Shown in pieces: positions 1 through 7,459 of a stretch of DNA of 35,854 bases. The notes below the pieces were generated by a model that was not told where the DNA came from, made no database searches, and was given only the letters and a program-made list of their open reading frames with translations. Numbering within the stretch: the first letter of the stretch is position 1; every line of letters starts with the position of its first letter. Origin of the DNA: Deltaproteobacteria bacterium (GTDB taxonomy: Bacteria > Myxococcota_A > UBA9160 > UBA6930); assembly GCA_029261795.1 (NCBI GenBank), contig JAJDAP010000001.1, positions 1 to 35,854 of the forward strand, in the 5' to 3' direction. A program made the translations under genes and the position numbers.

Positions 1-1169
1 GCCCGCCGCGCGATGATGTTCTTCTGGATCTCGCTGGCACCGCCGCCGATCGTATCCACGACCGTGTAACGATAGCTGCGCTCGAAGCGGCCACCGAGCG
101 GGGCTTCGGGCTCATCCGCTCGAAGTTGGCCTGCCGGGCCCAACACATCGAGGGCGCGGTCGGCGACCCGCTGGCCGGTCTCGTTCATGAAGAGCTTGTA
201 CTCACTCGACTCGACGGTCGGCACCTCGTCCTTCAGCGCGGCCGAGACGACCCGGCGCTGGAGCATGCGGGAAACCTCCAGCTCGGTCACCGAGCGCGCC
301 ACGGCCTTGCGCGCCCGCGGATCGTCGCGAACCGAATCGCCGTCCAGTTCCGCTTCCCGCACGTGTTCGCAGAACGCCTTCACCTTCTGTTCGAGACAGC
401 CGACCGGCATCATCGCGAAGCGCTCGAGATCGAGCGCTTCGCTGATGTAGATGAAACCGCGGTTCACTTCGCCAACGACGTATTCGTCGGGCACGAAGAC
501 GTTCTCGAAGAACACCTCGTTCGTGCGCTCGTCGCCGATGGTCATGACCGGGTGGATCTCGAAGCCCTCGTGATCCATCGGGATCAGGAACAACGTGATG
601 CCCTTGTGCTTCTCGTTCGGGTCCGTGCGCGCGCCCACCCAGTACCAATCGGCAAAGTGCGCCGAGGTCGTCCAGCTCTTCTGTCCGTTGAGCAGCCAGC
701 CTTTTTCGACCCTGTCGGCGTTTTCGACCCTGTCGGCGCGTAACTGCATGTTGGCTGCGTCGCTACCGGCGTTGGGCTCGCTGTAGCCGATCGCGAACTC
801 GATCTCGCCGCGGATGATCTGCGGCAGGAACTCGGCCTTCATCTTCTCGCTGCCGTTGCGGATGATCGTCTTGCCGACGATGCCCACGCCCTTACCGGGC
901 TGCGGCGCACCATGCCGCGAGAGCGCTTCGGTCAGGATGAAGTCGTAGATGCCCGAGAGCTCCTTGCCGCCGTACTCCTTCGGCCAGGACATACCGAGCC
1001 AGCCCTTCTCGCTGAGCTTGCGCATCAGCGCGCGCTTCTTCGGACTATCAACGGTTTGCGAGAGCTGTTCGCCGTGCGGATCCATCACGTCGGGATCGTG
1101 ATGCTCGACCAGGAACGCTTCCACTTCAGCCTCGAAAGCCTGCTCTTCAGGAGAGAGATCGAAATCCAT
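1..1169 (-). CDS. Acyl-CoA dehydrogenase, 3' end cut by window edge
   Basis: This FAD-dependent acyl-CoA dehydrogenase would introduce the alpha-beta double bond into an acyl-CoA. The ATG at 1169 follows AGGAG/AAAGGA and begins MDFDLSPEEQAFEAEVEAFL. The frame stays open to the left edge, giving 389 visible residues. Family motifs include GWLGMSWPKEYGG, the flavin-side FAIGYSEPNAGSD, the beta-domain strand WLLNGQKSWTTSA and the terminal GGGASEIQKNII. Only the last few residues should be missing. It is the last visible gene of the operon starting at 5357, 39 bp after the preceding crotonase. An exact 18-bp tandem duplication (703-738) adds six residues just before the WLLNGQK strand. The substrate is unknown; the neighbours suggest a branched, cyclic or steroid/terpenoid-like acyl chain. 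Confidence 0.93.
   Translation of the reverse strand, partial: MDFDLSPEEQAFEAEVEAFLVEHHDPDVMDPHGEQLSQTVDSPKKRALMRKLSEKGWLGMSWPKEYGGKELSGIYDFILTEALSRHGAPQPGKGVGIVGKTIIRNGSEKMKAEFLPQIIRGEIEFAIGYSEPNAGSDAANMQLRADRVENADRVEKGWLLNGQKSWTTSAHFADWYWVGARTDPNEKHKGITLFLIPMDHEGFEIHPVMTIGDERTNEVFFENVFVPDEYVVGEVNRGFIYISEALDLERFAMMPVGCLEQKVKAFCEHVREAELDGDSVRDDPRARKAVARSVTELEVSRMLQRRVVSAALKDEVPTVESSEYKLFMNETGQRVADRALDVLGPAGQLRADEPEAPLGGRFERSYRYTVVDTIGGGASEIQKNIIARR
703..738. repeat. Exact 18-bp tandem duplication inside the acyl-CoA dehydrogenase gene
   Basis: The unit TTTTCGACCCTGTCGGCG occurs twice back to back (703-720 and 721-738). Read in the gene frame it encodes ADRVEN followed by ADRVEK, so the reading frame is kept. 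The insertion falls in the loop before the WLLNGQKSW strand, where family members usually have a short turn. Confidence 0.95.
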
Positions 1170-1208
1170 GGAGTCCTTTCTCCTCGCGGCTCGAGACCGG
1201 ATCCTGCT

Positions 1209-1967
1209 TCACTTCGACGCGTCCCGCTTCGCCTTCGCCTCGCGCAACGTCGCACTCGTGCTCTCTTCGTTGCGCATGCTCTCCAGCATCGAGTGCTCGG
1301 CACCGAAGTTGATCACACGCTTCGCCGCCGCGATCGTGAGCGGGTCGAGCCCGGCGATGGCCGCGGCCATCTCGCGCGCTCGGTCCATCAGTTGATCCCC
1401 GGGCACGCACGCGTTGACGAGGCCGATCTCGGCAGCTTCTTCGGCGAGGATGTTGCGCGCGGTCATCACCAGCTCGAGCGCCTTGGCGCGACCCACGATG
1501 CGCGGGAGCAGGTGCGTCGAACCGAGACCCGGCAGGATCCCGAGCTTCGCGAAGGCCAGGCCGATCTTGGCGCCTTCTGCCGCGATACGGATGTCGCAGG
1601 GCAGGATCATGGTAACGCCGACTCCGATCGCATGACCGTTCACGGCGGCGATCAGGGGCTTCGGGAACTCGACCATCTCGAGCGGCAGCTTCTTGAGGAA
1701 ATCCTCCTCGCCGAGGCGCGGCCCCTTCGATGCATTGGCGCCCGCTTCATGCGCCTTCAAGTGTTCGAGATCGACACCCGCGCAGAAGCCGCGACCGGTC
1801 CCGGTCAGGATGATGGCGCGAACAGAGTCGTCTTCGCGCCATGCGCGCAAGACTTCGGTCACCTCGTCGCCCATCTCGGTGGTGTAGGCGTTGAGCTTGT
1901 CGGGCCGGTTGAGCGCGATCGTGCCGATACCGTCACCAACGTCGATGAGAATGTTCTGATAGGCCAT
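1209..1967 (-). CDS. Enoyl-CoA hydratase/isomerase (crotonase family)
   Basis: This 252-residue crotonase probably hydrates or isomerises an enoyl-CoA in the degradation pathway encoded by the operon. The N-terminal IALNRPDKLNAY and the oxyanion-hole segment GRGFCAGVDLEHL are clear. Of the two glutamates used by classical enoyl-CoA hydratase, the second is kept (ALELVMTA). The first position, normally in a G-Q-P-E segment, reads GLAFAKLGILPG and is a phenylalanine. Single-acid crotonases of the PaaG isomerase type have this pattern, so an isomerase role is as likely as hydratase. The ATG at 1967 directly abuts the TAG of the upstream crotonase (1968-1970), with AAGGTG as ribosome site inside that gene, indicating translational coupling. 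Confidence 0.93.
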   Translation of the reverse strand: MAYQNILIDVGDGIGTIALNRPDKLNAYTTEMGDEVTEVLRAWREDDSVRAIILTGTGRGFCAGVDLEHLKAHEAGANASKGPRLGEEDFLKKLPLEMVEFPKPLIAAVNGHAIGVGVTMILPCDIRIAAEGAKIGLAFAKLGILPGLGSTHLLPRIVGRAKALELVMTARNILAEEAAEIGLVNACVPGDQLMDRAREMAAAIAGLDPLTIAAAKRVINFGAEHSMLESMRNEESTSATLREAKAKRDASK

Positions 1968-2774
1968 CTAGTCGTCATCACCTTCGAACGGCGCCCAATT
2001 CGCCGGACGCTTCTCGAAGAACGCCGTCGGTCCCTCGACCTGATCCGGATGATCGGCATGCAGCTCGAGCTGCTGATAGGCGACGTCGAGCCCCGGCTCG
2101 AGCCCGTGGTCGAGACTTTCCCAGATCGCCTTCTTGCTACGCGCCAGTGCCGTGGGCGAGTAGCCGCAGATGATCGTCGCGAGCGCGCGGGCGCGGTCCA
2201 TCAGTTGATCGGCCGGGAGCACTTCGCCGACGAGACCGATGCGATGCGCCTCGCTCGCGCTCATGCGTTCCGCGGAACCGAGGTACGAGAGCCGGAACAC
2301 GGCATCGAGCGGAATGCGACGCACCAGGCCGGCCGGTTCGAGCGCCGCGATCAAGCCGTTCTGGACGTGGGTATCGAAGAAGGTCGCGCCTTCGGAAGCA
2401 ATCACGAGATCCGAATCGGCGACGAAGTGAAGACCGCCTCCTACGCACTGGCCATTCACCGCGGTGATGACGGGTTTCCAGCAGCGGTTCTGGATCGCCG
2501 TGATCTGGCTGTAGGGTGCGTCCCTGCGCGCGACCTTGGCGAACTTCTGGCTCTCGCCGGCCGCCGTCGAAGTGAGATCCCAACCGGTGCAGAAGGCCTT
2601 CTCACCGGAGCCAGTGACGATCACGCAGCGCACGTTGACGTCGCGCTGGATCTCGCCCCAGAGCCGGCGCAACTCCTGGGTCATCTCGTAGTCGAACGCG
2701 TTGCGGACCTTGGGATTGTCGACCGTGATCGTGGCAATGTGGTCGGCGACCTCGTAGTGGATCTGCCCGCCCAT
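1968..2774 (-). CDS. Crotonase-family protein lacking both classical catalytic glutamates
   Basis: This is a 268-residue member of the enoyl-CoA hydratase/isomerase superfamily. The chosen start is the ATG at 2774, which overlaps the thiolase TGA as ATGA; an upstream in-frame start would lie inside the thiolase gene. Family features are ITVDNPKVRNAFDY, the oxyanion segment EKAFCTGWDLTS and NGQCVGGGLHF. Where hydratases carry their first glutamate it reads ATFFDTHVQNGL, and at the second LDAVFRLSYLG. Both acids therefore appear replaced (by His and Arg in my hand alignment), so ordinary hydratase chemistry is doubtful. It may catalyse another crotonase reaction such as isomerisation, hydrolysis or retro-Claisen cleavage. 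The function is not established from sequence. Confidence 0.88.
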   Translation of the reverse strand: MGGQIHYEVADHIATITVDNPKVRNAFDYEMTQELRRLWGEIQRDVNVRCVIVTGSGEKAFCTGWDLTSTAAGESQKFAKVARRDAPYSQITAIQNRCWKPVITAVNGQCVGGGLHFVADSDLVIASEGATFFDTHVQNGLIAALEPAGLVRRIPLDAVFRLSYLGSAERMSASEAHRIGLVGEVLPADQLMDRARALATIICGYSPTALARSKKAIWESLDHGLEPGLDVAYQQLELHADHPDQVEGPTAFFEKRPANWAPFEGDDD

Positions 2775-3922
2775 CAGGACTTTCCGAGAATCGCGATGCC
2801 GCACGCGGTGGGATGGCCGCCAATGTTATGGCTGAGTGCGATCCCGGGAACCTTGATCTGGCGCGGGCCCGCGTTGCCGCGGAGCTGTTGGACGTTCTCG
2901 TAGATCATGCGCACACCGGTCGCCCCAGTCGGATGACCGAAGGCCTTCAGGCCACCATCGGTGTTGACGGGAAGATCGCCGGTCAACTCGAACTTGCCGT
3001 CCGCGATGTGTTCCTTCGCCGAACCCTTCTCGATGAAGCCGAGATCCTCGTAGGTGAGGAGTTCCGTCAGCGAGAAGCAATCGTGCACCTGGGCCACGTC
3101 GATCTGGTTTGCGGCGTCGTCGATTCCCGCCTGGGCGTACACGTCCTCGGCGGCCCAACCCGTCGGCTTCCAGGAGAGGAAGTCGTTTCCAGGGTCCTTC
3201 TGCGGGTTCGGTCCGGCGATCACGGTGACGCCCTTGACCAGGATCGCGTCACTCCCGGCGAGATCAGCACGCGTGATCACGGCCGCCGAGGCACCGTCGG
3301 TCTGGGCCGCACTGTCGAACAGGCCGAAGGGCCACGAGATCATCTTGCCCTTCATGTAGTCGTCCATGGTGATCTCGCGCTTCAAGAACGAGTTGGGCGC
3401 GAGCGTTCCGTTGTGCATGTTCTTGATCGCGATGCGGCCGAGATCCTCGCGACCCGCGCCGTACTTCTGGAAGTAGGTGGCCGCGCACAATGCGAACCAA
3501 CCCGCCGGAGTCTGCGGCAGGTCGCGAACACGGTCCATCATGACCGTAGGCCCCGAGACGCCGCGATCCTTGGGCTTGTCGTATCCGACGATGAGCACGG
3601 TGTCGTAGAGGCCGGCCGCGATCGACATGACGCCGCAGCGGAACGCGTCGGTCCCGGTGGCGCAGTAGTTCGAAACCATCGTGACGGGCTTGCCGAAGAG
3701 CTTGAGCGCATCACTGCACTCGTGCGGCCCCTTGTTCGAGTAGATCGATCCCGTGAAGACGGCGTCGATCTGCTTCTGCGGCTCATCGATCCCGGCATCC
3801 GCGTAGGCCTCGTAGGCCGCGTCGACGATCATGTCCGATGGGCTCTGGTCCCAGTTCTCGCCGAACTGGCAACACCCTACGCCCGTTACGGCAACCTTGT
3901 CTCGAATGGCGTCCTTGCGCAT
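2774..3922 (-). CDS. SCP-x/lipid-transfer type thiolase
   Basis: This 382-residue thiolase of the non-specific lipid-transfer (SCP-x) branch would cleave or condense beta-ketoacyl-CoA, or act as a retro-aldolase as Ltp2 does in steroid side-chain breakdown. The start is the ATG at 3922 with GGAGG six bases upstream; an earlier in-frame TTG at 3943 lacks such a site. Visible features are the nucleophile region SNYCATGTDAF, the segment VHDCFSLTELL, the motif GGLKAFGHPTGATG and the C-terminal GGHPTACGIAILGKS. SCP-x thiolases commonly work with a DUF35 partner. Here that domain is supplied by the upstream gene, fused to an HMG-CoA-synthase-like part, 25 bp away. The stop overlaps the next start (ATGA). 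Confidence 0.92.
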   Translation of the reverse strand: MRKDAIRDKVAVTGVGCCQFGENWDQSPSDMIVDAAYEAYADAGIDEPQKQIDAVFTGSIYSNKGPHECSDALKLFGKPVTMVSNYCATGTDAFRCGVMSIAAGLYDTVLIVGYDKPKDRGVSGPTVMMDRVRDLPQTPAGWFALCAATYFQKYGAGREDLGRIAIKNMHNGTLAPNSFLKREITMDDYMKGKMISWPFGLFDSAAQTDGASAAVITRADLAGSDAILVKGVTVIAGPNPQKDPGNDFLSWKPTGWAAEDVYAQAGIDDAANQIDVAQVHDCFSLTELLTYEDLGFIEKGSAKEHIADGKFELTGDLPVNTDGGLKAFGHPTGATGVRMIYENVQQLRGNAGPRQIKVPGIALSHNIGGHPTACGIAILGKS

Positions 3923-3947
3923 GACGTCCCTCCGTGCCGGCAAACGC

Positions 3948-5357
3948 CTATTCGGCGCGCGGCACGCCCTTCCAATAGTAGTTGGGGCGACCGCCGACCT
4001 GATGGATCCGACGGAACTCGAACTCGACCGGCATCCCCGGCCTCACTTCCTCGGCGCTGATATTGACGAGCTGAAGGTGAACGCGTGCGCCCTCGACATC
4101 CGTGATGGTGACGATGGTCGGCGGGTCCGGCGTTGGGAAGAAGAAATCGAAGGTGAAGGTGACGACGGCTCCGATCTTGTCGGACAGCCGGACCAGCTCG
4201 AAATCGTCCTTCGCATAACAACTCTCGCAGACTCGCTGCGCCGGGAACTGCAAGGAACCGCAGGCCGCGCACTTCTGGGCCTTGAAGGCGATCTCGTCCT
4301 CGCGCTCCCGGAAGTGGATCGTGGCGGAAAGGCCCTGGTTGGTGCCGGCGTCGTACTCGGTGGCATCGAGGTTGCGGGCCTTCAGGTACTTCCCGTAGCT
4401 CGCGACGCTGCGGCGCCGACCGAGGTTGAACGCGAGGCCCCGGCGAGGCTCGAGCTTCTCGATGTGTGCGCCGACCGAGAAGGCGGTGGCTTCGCCGCCG
4501 TCGCCGTAGTTCGCGAGCAGGATTCGTTCGCCAGGCTTGGCGGCTTCGAGCGCCGCGACCAACAGCAGTGGCGCGAAGGCAACGCCCGCGTTGCCGAGCC
4601 GACCAAACAAAGGAGCCACCAATGCATCACCATCGACCTTCAGCGCGCGAGCGGCACCCGCGTGGCTCCGTGCATCCGGCCCGTACAACGCCACGTGGTG
4701 AAAACTCGATGCTTCGAGTTCGAGCTTCGCGAGCAGGCCGCTGACGGCCTCGACGATTCCAGGCGTGTAGCCCTGTTGTACGACGAAGCGTTCTTCCCAG
4801 GTGTGCACGAATGCATCCCCTTCCGTCCGCCAGACGTCCACGACCTCCTCGGCGAAGGCGAAACTTCCCTGCTCGTCGGCGATCGTATCGGCCGCGCCGA
4901 CCAGGAAGGCCGCAGCACCGTCGCCGAAATTGCGTTCGAGCCCGGAACCCGGGGCACCGAGCCGCGCATCACTCGCGACGACGAGCACGCGCTTGGCGCT
5001 ACCGGCCGCGACGGAATCGAAGGCGGCGCGGAGCGCGTCGGTTCCGGCTCTCAGCGAACCGGAGATGTCCGCTGTCCGGACATCGCGGCGCAGATCGAGG
5101 GCTTTCGCGATGAGTGCGGCCCCCTGCTTCTCCTTGAAGGGATAAGTCGTACTCGCGAACAGCACGCCATCGACGGAGGTGCGATCGAAGCCGCGCAGGC
5201 TGTTCACCGCTGCGCTGACCCCCATCGTGACGGCGTCTTCGTCGTTCCAGGCAACCGCCCGCTCAGGCCCACCCTCTTTGGGAGAGCCGCCGCCGATGAC
5301 GGAAAAGCCGAGGCGCGTGGGGGGGATGTAGGCCCCGTAGGAAACGATGCCGGCCAT
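3948..5357 (-). CDS. HMG-CoA-synthase-like protein fused to DUF35 zinc-ribbon/OB domain, probable pseudoenzyme
   Basis: This 469-residue two-domain protein opens the operon. Residues 1-330 have the thiolase fold of 3-hydroxy-3-methylglutaryl-CoA synthase (GIVSYGAYIPPTRLG, FGDGAAAFLVG, LANYGDGGEATAFSVG). Residues 350-469 are a DUF35 domain with a rubredoxin-like zinc site, CAACG then CESC 15 residues later, followed by an OB-fold ending in PNYYWKGVPRAE. Archaeal HMG-CoA synthases have a nucleophile Cys in a C-K-A-G-T context; here it reads GSLRAGTDAL. Their F-H-x-P histidine segment reads LYGPD here. Both catalytic residues therefore seem lost. In archaea, thiolase, HMG-CoA synthase and DUF35 form a complex, so a scaffolding or substrate-channelling role with the downstream thiolase is plausible. 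The ribosome site GAGG lies within a palindrome at 5360-5369. Confidence 0.88.
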   Translation of the reverse strand: MAGIVSYGAYIPPTRLGFSVIGGGSPKEGGPERAVAWNDEDAVTMGVSAAVNSLRGFDRTSVDGVLFASTTYPFKEKQGAALIAKALDLRRDVRTADISGSLRAGTDALRAAFDSVAAGSAKRVLVVASDARLGAPGSGLERNFGDGAAAFLVGAADTIADEQGSFAFAEEVVDVWRTEGDAFVHTWEERFVVQQGYTPGIVEAVSGLLAKLELEASSFHHVALYGPDARSHAGAARALKVDGDALVAPLFGRLGNAGVAFAPLLLVAALEAAKPGERILLANYGDGGEATAFSVGAHIEKLEPRRGLAFNLGRRRSVASYGKYLKARNLDATEYDAGTNQGLSATIHFREREDEIAFKAQKCAACGSLQFPAQRVCESCYAKDDFELVRLSDKIGAVVTFTFDFFFPTPDPPTIVTITDVEGARVHLQLVNISAEEVRPGMPVEFEFRRIHQVGGRPNYYWKGVPRAE

Positions 5358-5359
5358 CG

Positions 5360-5369
5360 GAGGATCCTC
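5360..5369. other. Palindrome covering the ribosome-binding site of the operon's first gene
   Basis: GAGGATCCTC is a perfect 10-bp palindrome three bases upstream of the ATG at 5357 (minus strand). It contains the GAGG ribosome site. It may be chance. Confidence 0.4.
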
Positions 5370-5419
5370 GCCGCTTGGGCGCAGTTCTCGGCGGCTCGGC
5401 CGGGCGCCCGGGATAATTC

Positions 5420-5434
5420 GAGACGCATCGTATC
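5420..5434 (-). promoter_or_regulatory. Putative repressor operator, copy 1 (acyl-CoA operon)
   Basis: On the minus strand the site reads GATACGATGCGTCTC, a near-perfect inverted repeat (GATACG, 3-bp spacer, CGTCTC). It lies 63 bp upstream of the ATG at 5357. It matches the operator at 9704-9718 at 13 of 15 bases with the same spacer. Size and symmetry fit a TetR-type regulator; no regulator gene is in the window. Confidence 0.6.
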
Positions 5435-5488
5435 GTATTCCCGGACAACGTCAAAGCGCCAGACCGCTCCTGGCGGATCGCTCCAGGG

Positions 5489-5908
5489 CTAGCGGCGGCC
5501 CCGACTCCGCCCGCCGGACTTGGCGCCCGAACGAATCGCGGATCCTCGAGAGATTCCGCTGCCGCCTCGAGAGGCCTTCTGGCTGGGTTGGGTCTGCCCG
5601 CCCGCCTTCAGCGGCCCCTGCTCCCAATCTCGCTGGGTCGCGGATTCTAGGTTTTCAGGAACGCGCATTCGGGTCTCGGAGGTCCCGGCTGCCAATGCGC
5701 CATAGCCCGATGAGCCCTGGATCGCCGGCCGTGTGGCCTTTCCCGAGGGCTTCACGAACTTGCTGCGCATGTGTGCATCGCTCCACGCGGGAGGTGCGGC
5801 GCCGACAGGGGGTGTCTTTGCGCTGGGCTCTTCGGCGCCAACACCCAGCGGTGTCAGCAGCATTCCGGTGATTCCAACGATTCCGATCCAGTGGTTCCGT
5901 CCCAACAT
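5489..5908 (-). CDS. Small secreted, arginine/serine-rich hypothetical protein
   Basis: The ORF gives 139 residues from the ATG at 5908, which has GGAG 11 bases upstream. The N-terminus MLGRNHWIGIVGITGMLL followed by GVGAEEP is a typical signal peptide with cleavage after GVGA. The mature part is proline-, glycine- and serine-rich (KTPPVGAAPPAWSDAHMRSK), and the last 40 residues become strongly basic, ending GGRSRGRR. I recognise no domain. A longer open frame extends upstream to 6250 but would overlap the divergent amtB coding region and lacks family support. It sits between the acyl-CoA operon, 131 bp downstream, and amtB, 178 bp away on the other strand. The basic tail may bind nucleic acid, peptidoglycan or lipopolysaccharide, but that is conjecture. 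Confidence 0.6.
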   Translation of the reverse strand: MLGRNHWIGIVGITGMLLTPLGVGAEEPSAKTPPVGAAPPAWSDAHMRSKFVKPSGKATRPAIQGSSGYGALAAGTSETRMRVPENLESATQRDWEQGPLKAGGQTQPSQKASRGGSGISRGSAIRSGAKSGGRSRGRR

Positions 5909-5990
5909 GGCCAGGTCTCCATTGCGAGATATCTGAAGTATCGGTTCGTGCCGGGAAAAGCGCGGTGAGTGACGCCACATGTGCGGGAGC

Positions 5991-6006
5991 CGGCAGATAG
6001 CGTGCA
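5991..6006 (+). promoter_or_regulatory. Putative sigma-54 promoter of amtB
   Basis: CGGCAGATAGCGTGCA has the GG-N10-GC spacing of sigma-54 promoters and matches 9 of 12 informative positions of the consensus TGGCACG-N4-TTGCA. It lies about 80 bp upstream of the amtB start. Ammonium transporter genes are often under NtrC/sigma-54 control, which makes the match more credible. No NtrC site was identified. Confidence 0.4.
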
Positions 6007-6086
6007 GTTTCCCGAATTTGCGCTGGACGCGGCCCATCCGACCGCGATACAACCCAGCCCGTTGATCCATCGACGAGGTACCCCCA

Positions 6087-7430
6087 TTGATTTCGCCTGC
6101 CCCGGACTCGGCGCGCTCCTTCCTGCTCTCGAGCCGCGCTGCCGCGCTCGCCGCCTTGCTGGTAGCGCTGCCCAGTGCCGCCTTCGCAGATGAACTCGAC
6201 ACCGGCGACACGGCATGGATCCTGGTCTCCACCGCGCTCGTGCTGTTCATGACGTTGCCCGGCCTCGCCCTCTTCTATGGCGGTCTGGTCCGCACGAAGA
6301 ACGTGCTCTCGGTGTTGATGCAGTGCATCGCGCTCACCGGCGTGATCACCGTGCTCTGGACACTGTTCGGCTACAGCCTCGCCTTCGACAGCGCGGGGAT
6401 GGTCGAGGAAACCACGAACTTCCATTCGTTCATCGGCGGCTTCGGCAAGGCGTTCATGGCCGGCATCAGCGGAGACACCCTCTCCGGAACGATCCCCGAG
6501 ATCCTCTTCTCCACCTTCCAGATGACCTTCGCAATCATCACGCCGGGCTTGATCGTCGGCGCGTTCGCCGAGCGCATGAAGTTCTCGGCGATGATGCTCT
6601 TCTCCGTCATCTGGCTGGTGCTCGTCTACCTGCCCATCTGCCACATGACCTGGGGCGGGGCCGGCAGCTACTTCGGCGACATGGGCGTCTTCGACTTCGC
6701 CGGCGGCATCGTCGTCCACATCACGGCGGGCATTGCAGCCCTCGTCGCGTGCATGGTGATCGGCCCTCGAGACGGTTATCCGGGCACTCCGATGCTCCCG
6801 CATAACATGACCATGTGTTTCGTCGGTACCGGCATGCTCTGGATCGGTTGGTACGGCTTCAACGGCGGTAGCGCCCTCGGCGCCAATGGCGGCGCTGCCA
6901 TGGCCATCACCGTGACGCAGATCTCGGCCGCCACGGCAGCTTGCGTCTGGATGGTCATCGAGTGGGTCCGCTTCGGGAAGCCTTCGGTCCTCGGCGTCGC
7001 GACCGGCGCGATCGCAGGACTCGCAGCGGTGACTCCGGCGTCTGGCTTCATCGGCCCGGTCGGCGGCTTGACCATCGGCCTGGTCTCGGGCTTCGCCTGC
7101 TACTACGCGGCGGCAGTGGCCAAGCAGAAGCTCGGCTACGACGATTCCCTCGACGTCTTCGGCGTCCACGGCGTCGGCGGGTTGATCGGAACCCTGCTCG
7201 TGGCCTTCCTGGCCCACGACATGTTCGGCGGCAACCAGGGCGAGCTCGCCATGGGAAGCCAGTTCGCGACCCAGGCCTTCGCCTCGGTCATCACCATTCT
7301 CTACACCGCGGTCGCAACCTGGGGAATCTTGAAGGCGGTCGACGCCGCCGTGGGCCTGCGCGTCAACGACGAGGACGAGAGGGCGGGCCTCGACATCACG
7401 CTCCACGGGGAGTCGGGGTACGACTACTAG
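6087..7430 (+). CDS. amtB: Ammonium transporter, Amt/Mep/Rh family
   Basis: This 447-residue inner-membrane channel conducts ammonium or ammonia. A signal peptide (SRAAALAALLVALPSAAFA) precedes about eleven membrane segments, as in bacterial AmtB precursors. Family signatures are TALVLFMTLPGLALFYGGL, the first pore histidine in GGIVVHITAG (about residue 211), GTGMLWIGWYGFNGGSA and the second pore histidine in VFGVHGVGG (about 360). The C-terminus ends GLDITLHGESGYDY, the tail that PII (GlnK) proteins engage in other bacteria. The best start is a TTG at 6087 with GAGG eight bases before it; no in-frame ATG lies before the signal peptide. No glnK gene is adjacent, which is unusual for bacterial amtB. 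A sigma-54-like promoter lies upstream. Confidence 0.97.
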   Translation: MISPAPDSARSFLLSSRAAALAALLVALPSAAFADELDTGDTAWILVSTALVLFMTLPGLALFYGGLVRTKNVLSVLMQCIALTGVITVLWTLFGYSLAFDSAGMVEETTNFHSFIGGFGKAFMAGISGDTLSGTIPEILFSTFQMTFAIITPGLIVGAFAERMKFSAMMLFSVIWLVLVYLPICHMTWGGAGSYFGDMGVFDFAGGIVVHITAGIAALVACMVIGPRDGYPGTPMLPHNMTMCFVGTGMLWIGWYGFNGGSALGANGGAAMAITVTQISAATAACVWMVIEWVRFGKPSVLGVATGAIAGLAAVTPASGFIGPVGGLTIGLVSGFACYYAAAVAKQKLGYDDSLDVFGVHGVGGLIGTLLVAFLAHDMFGGNQGELAMGSQFATQAFASVITILYTAVATWGILKAVDAAVGLRVNDEDERAGLDITLHGESGYDY

Positions 7431-7438
7431 GAAGCCGG

Positions 7439-7459
7439 GCGCCTGCGGAGGAGAGGCGC
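7439..7459. terminator. Hairpin between convergent amtB and acyl-CoA dehydrogenase genes
   Basis: GCGCCT and AGGCGC form a 6-bp stem with a 9-base loop in the 29-bp gap between converging genes. There is no T-run, so intrinsic termination is uncertain. Position is the main support. Confidence 0.35.

Noticed and set aside
912..5492. Long plus-strand open frames (912-2903, 2813-4060, 3831-5492)
   Set aside because: They are antisense to the acyl-CoA operon genes, are rich in Arg/Asp/Val/Leu as expected from GC-rich shadows, and show no family features.
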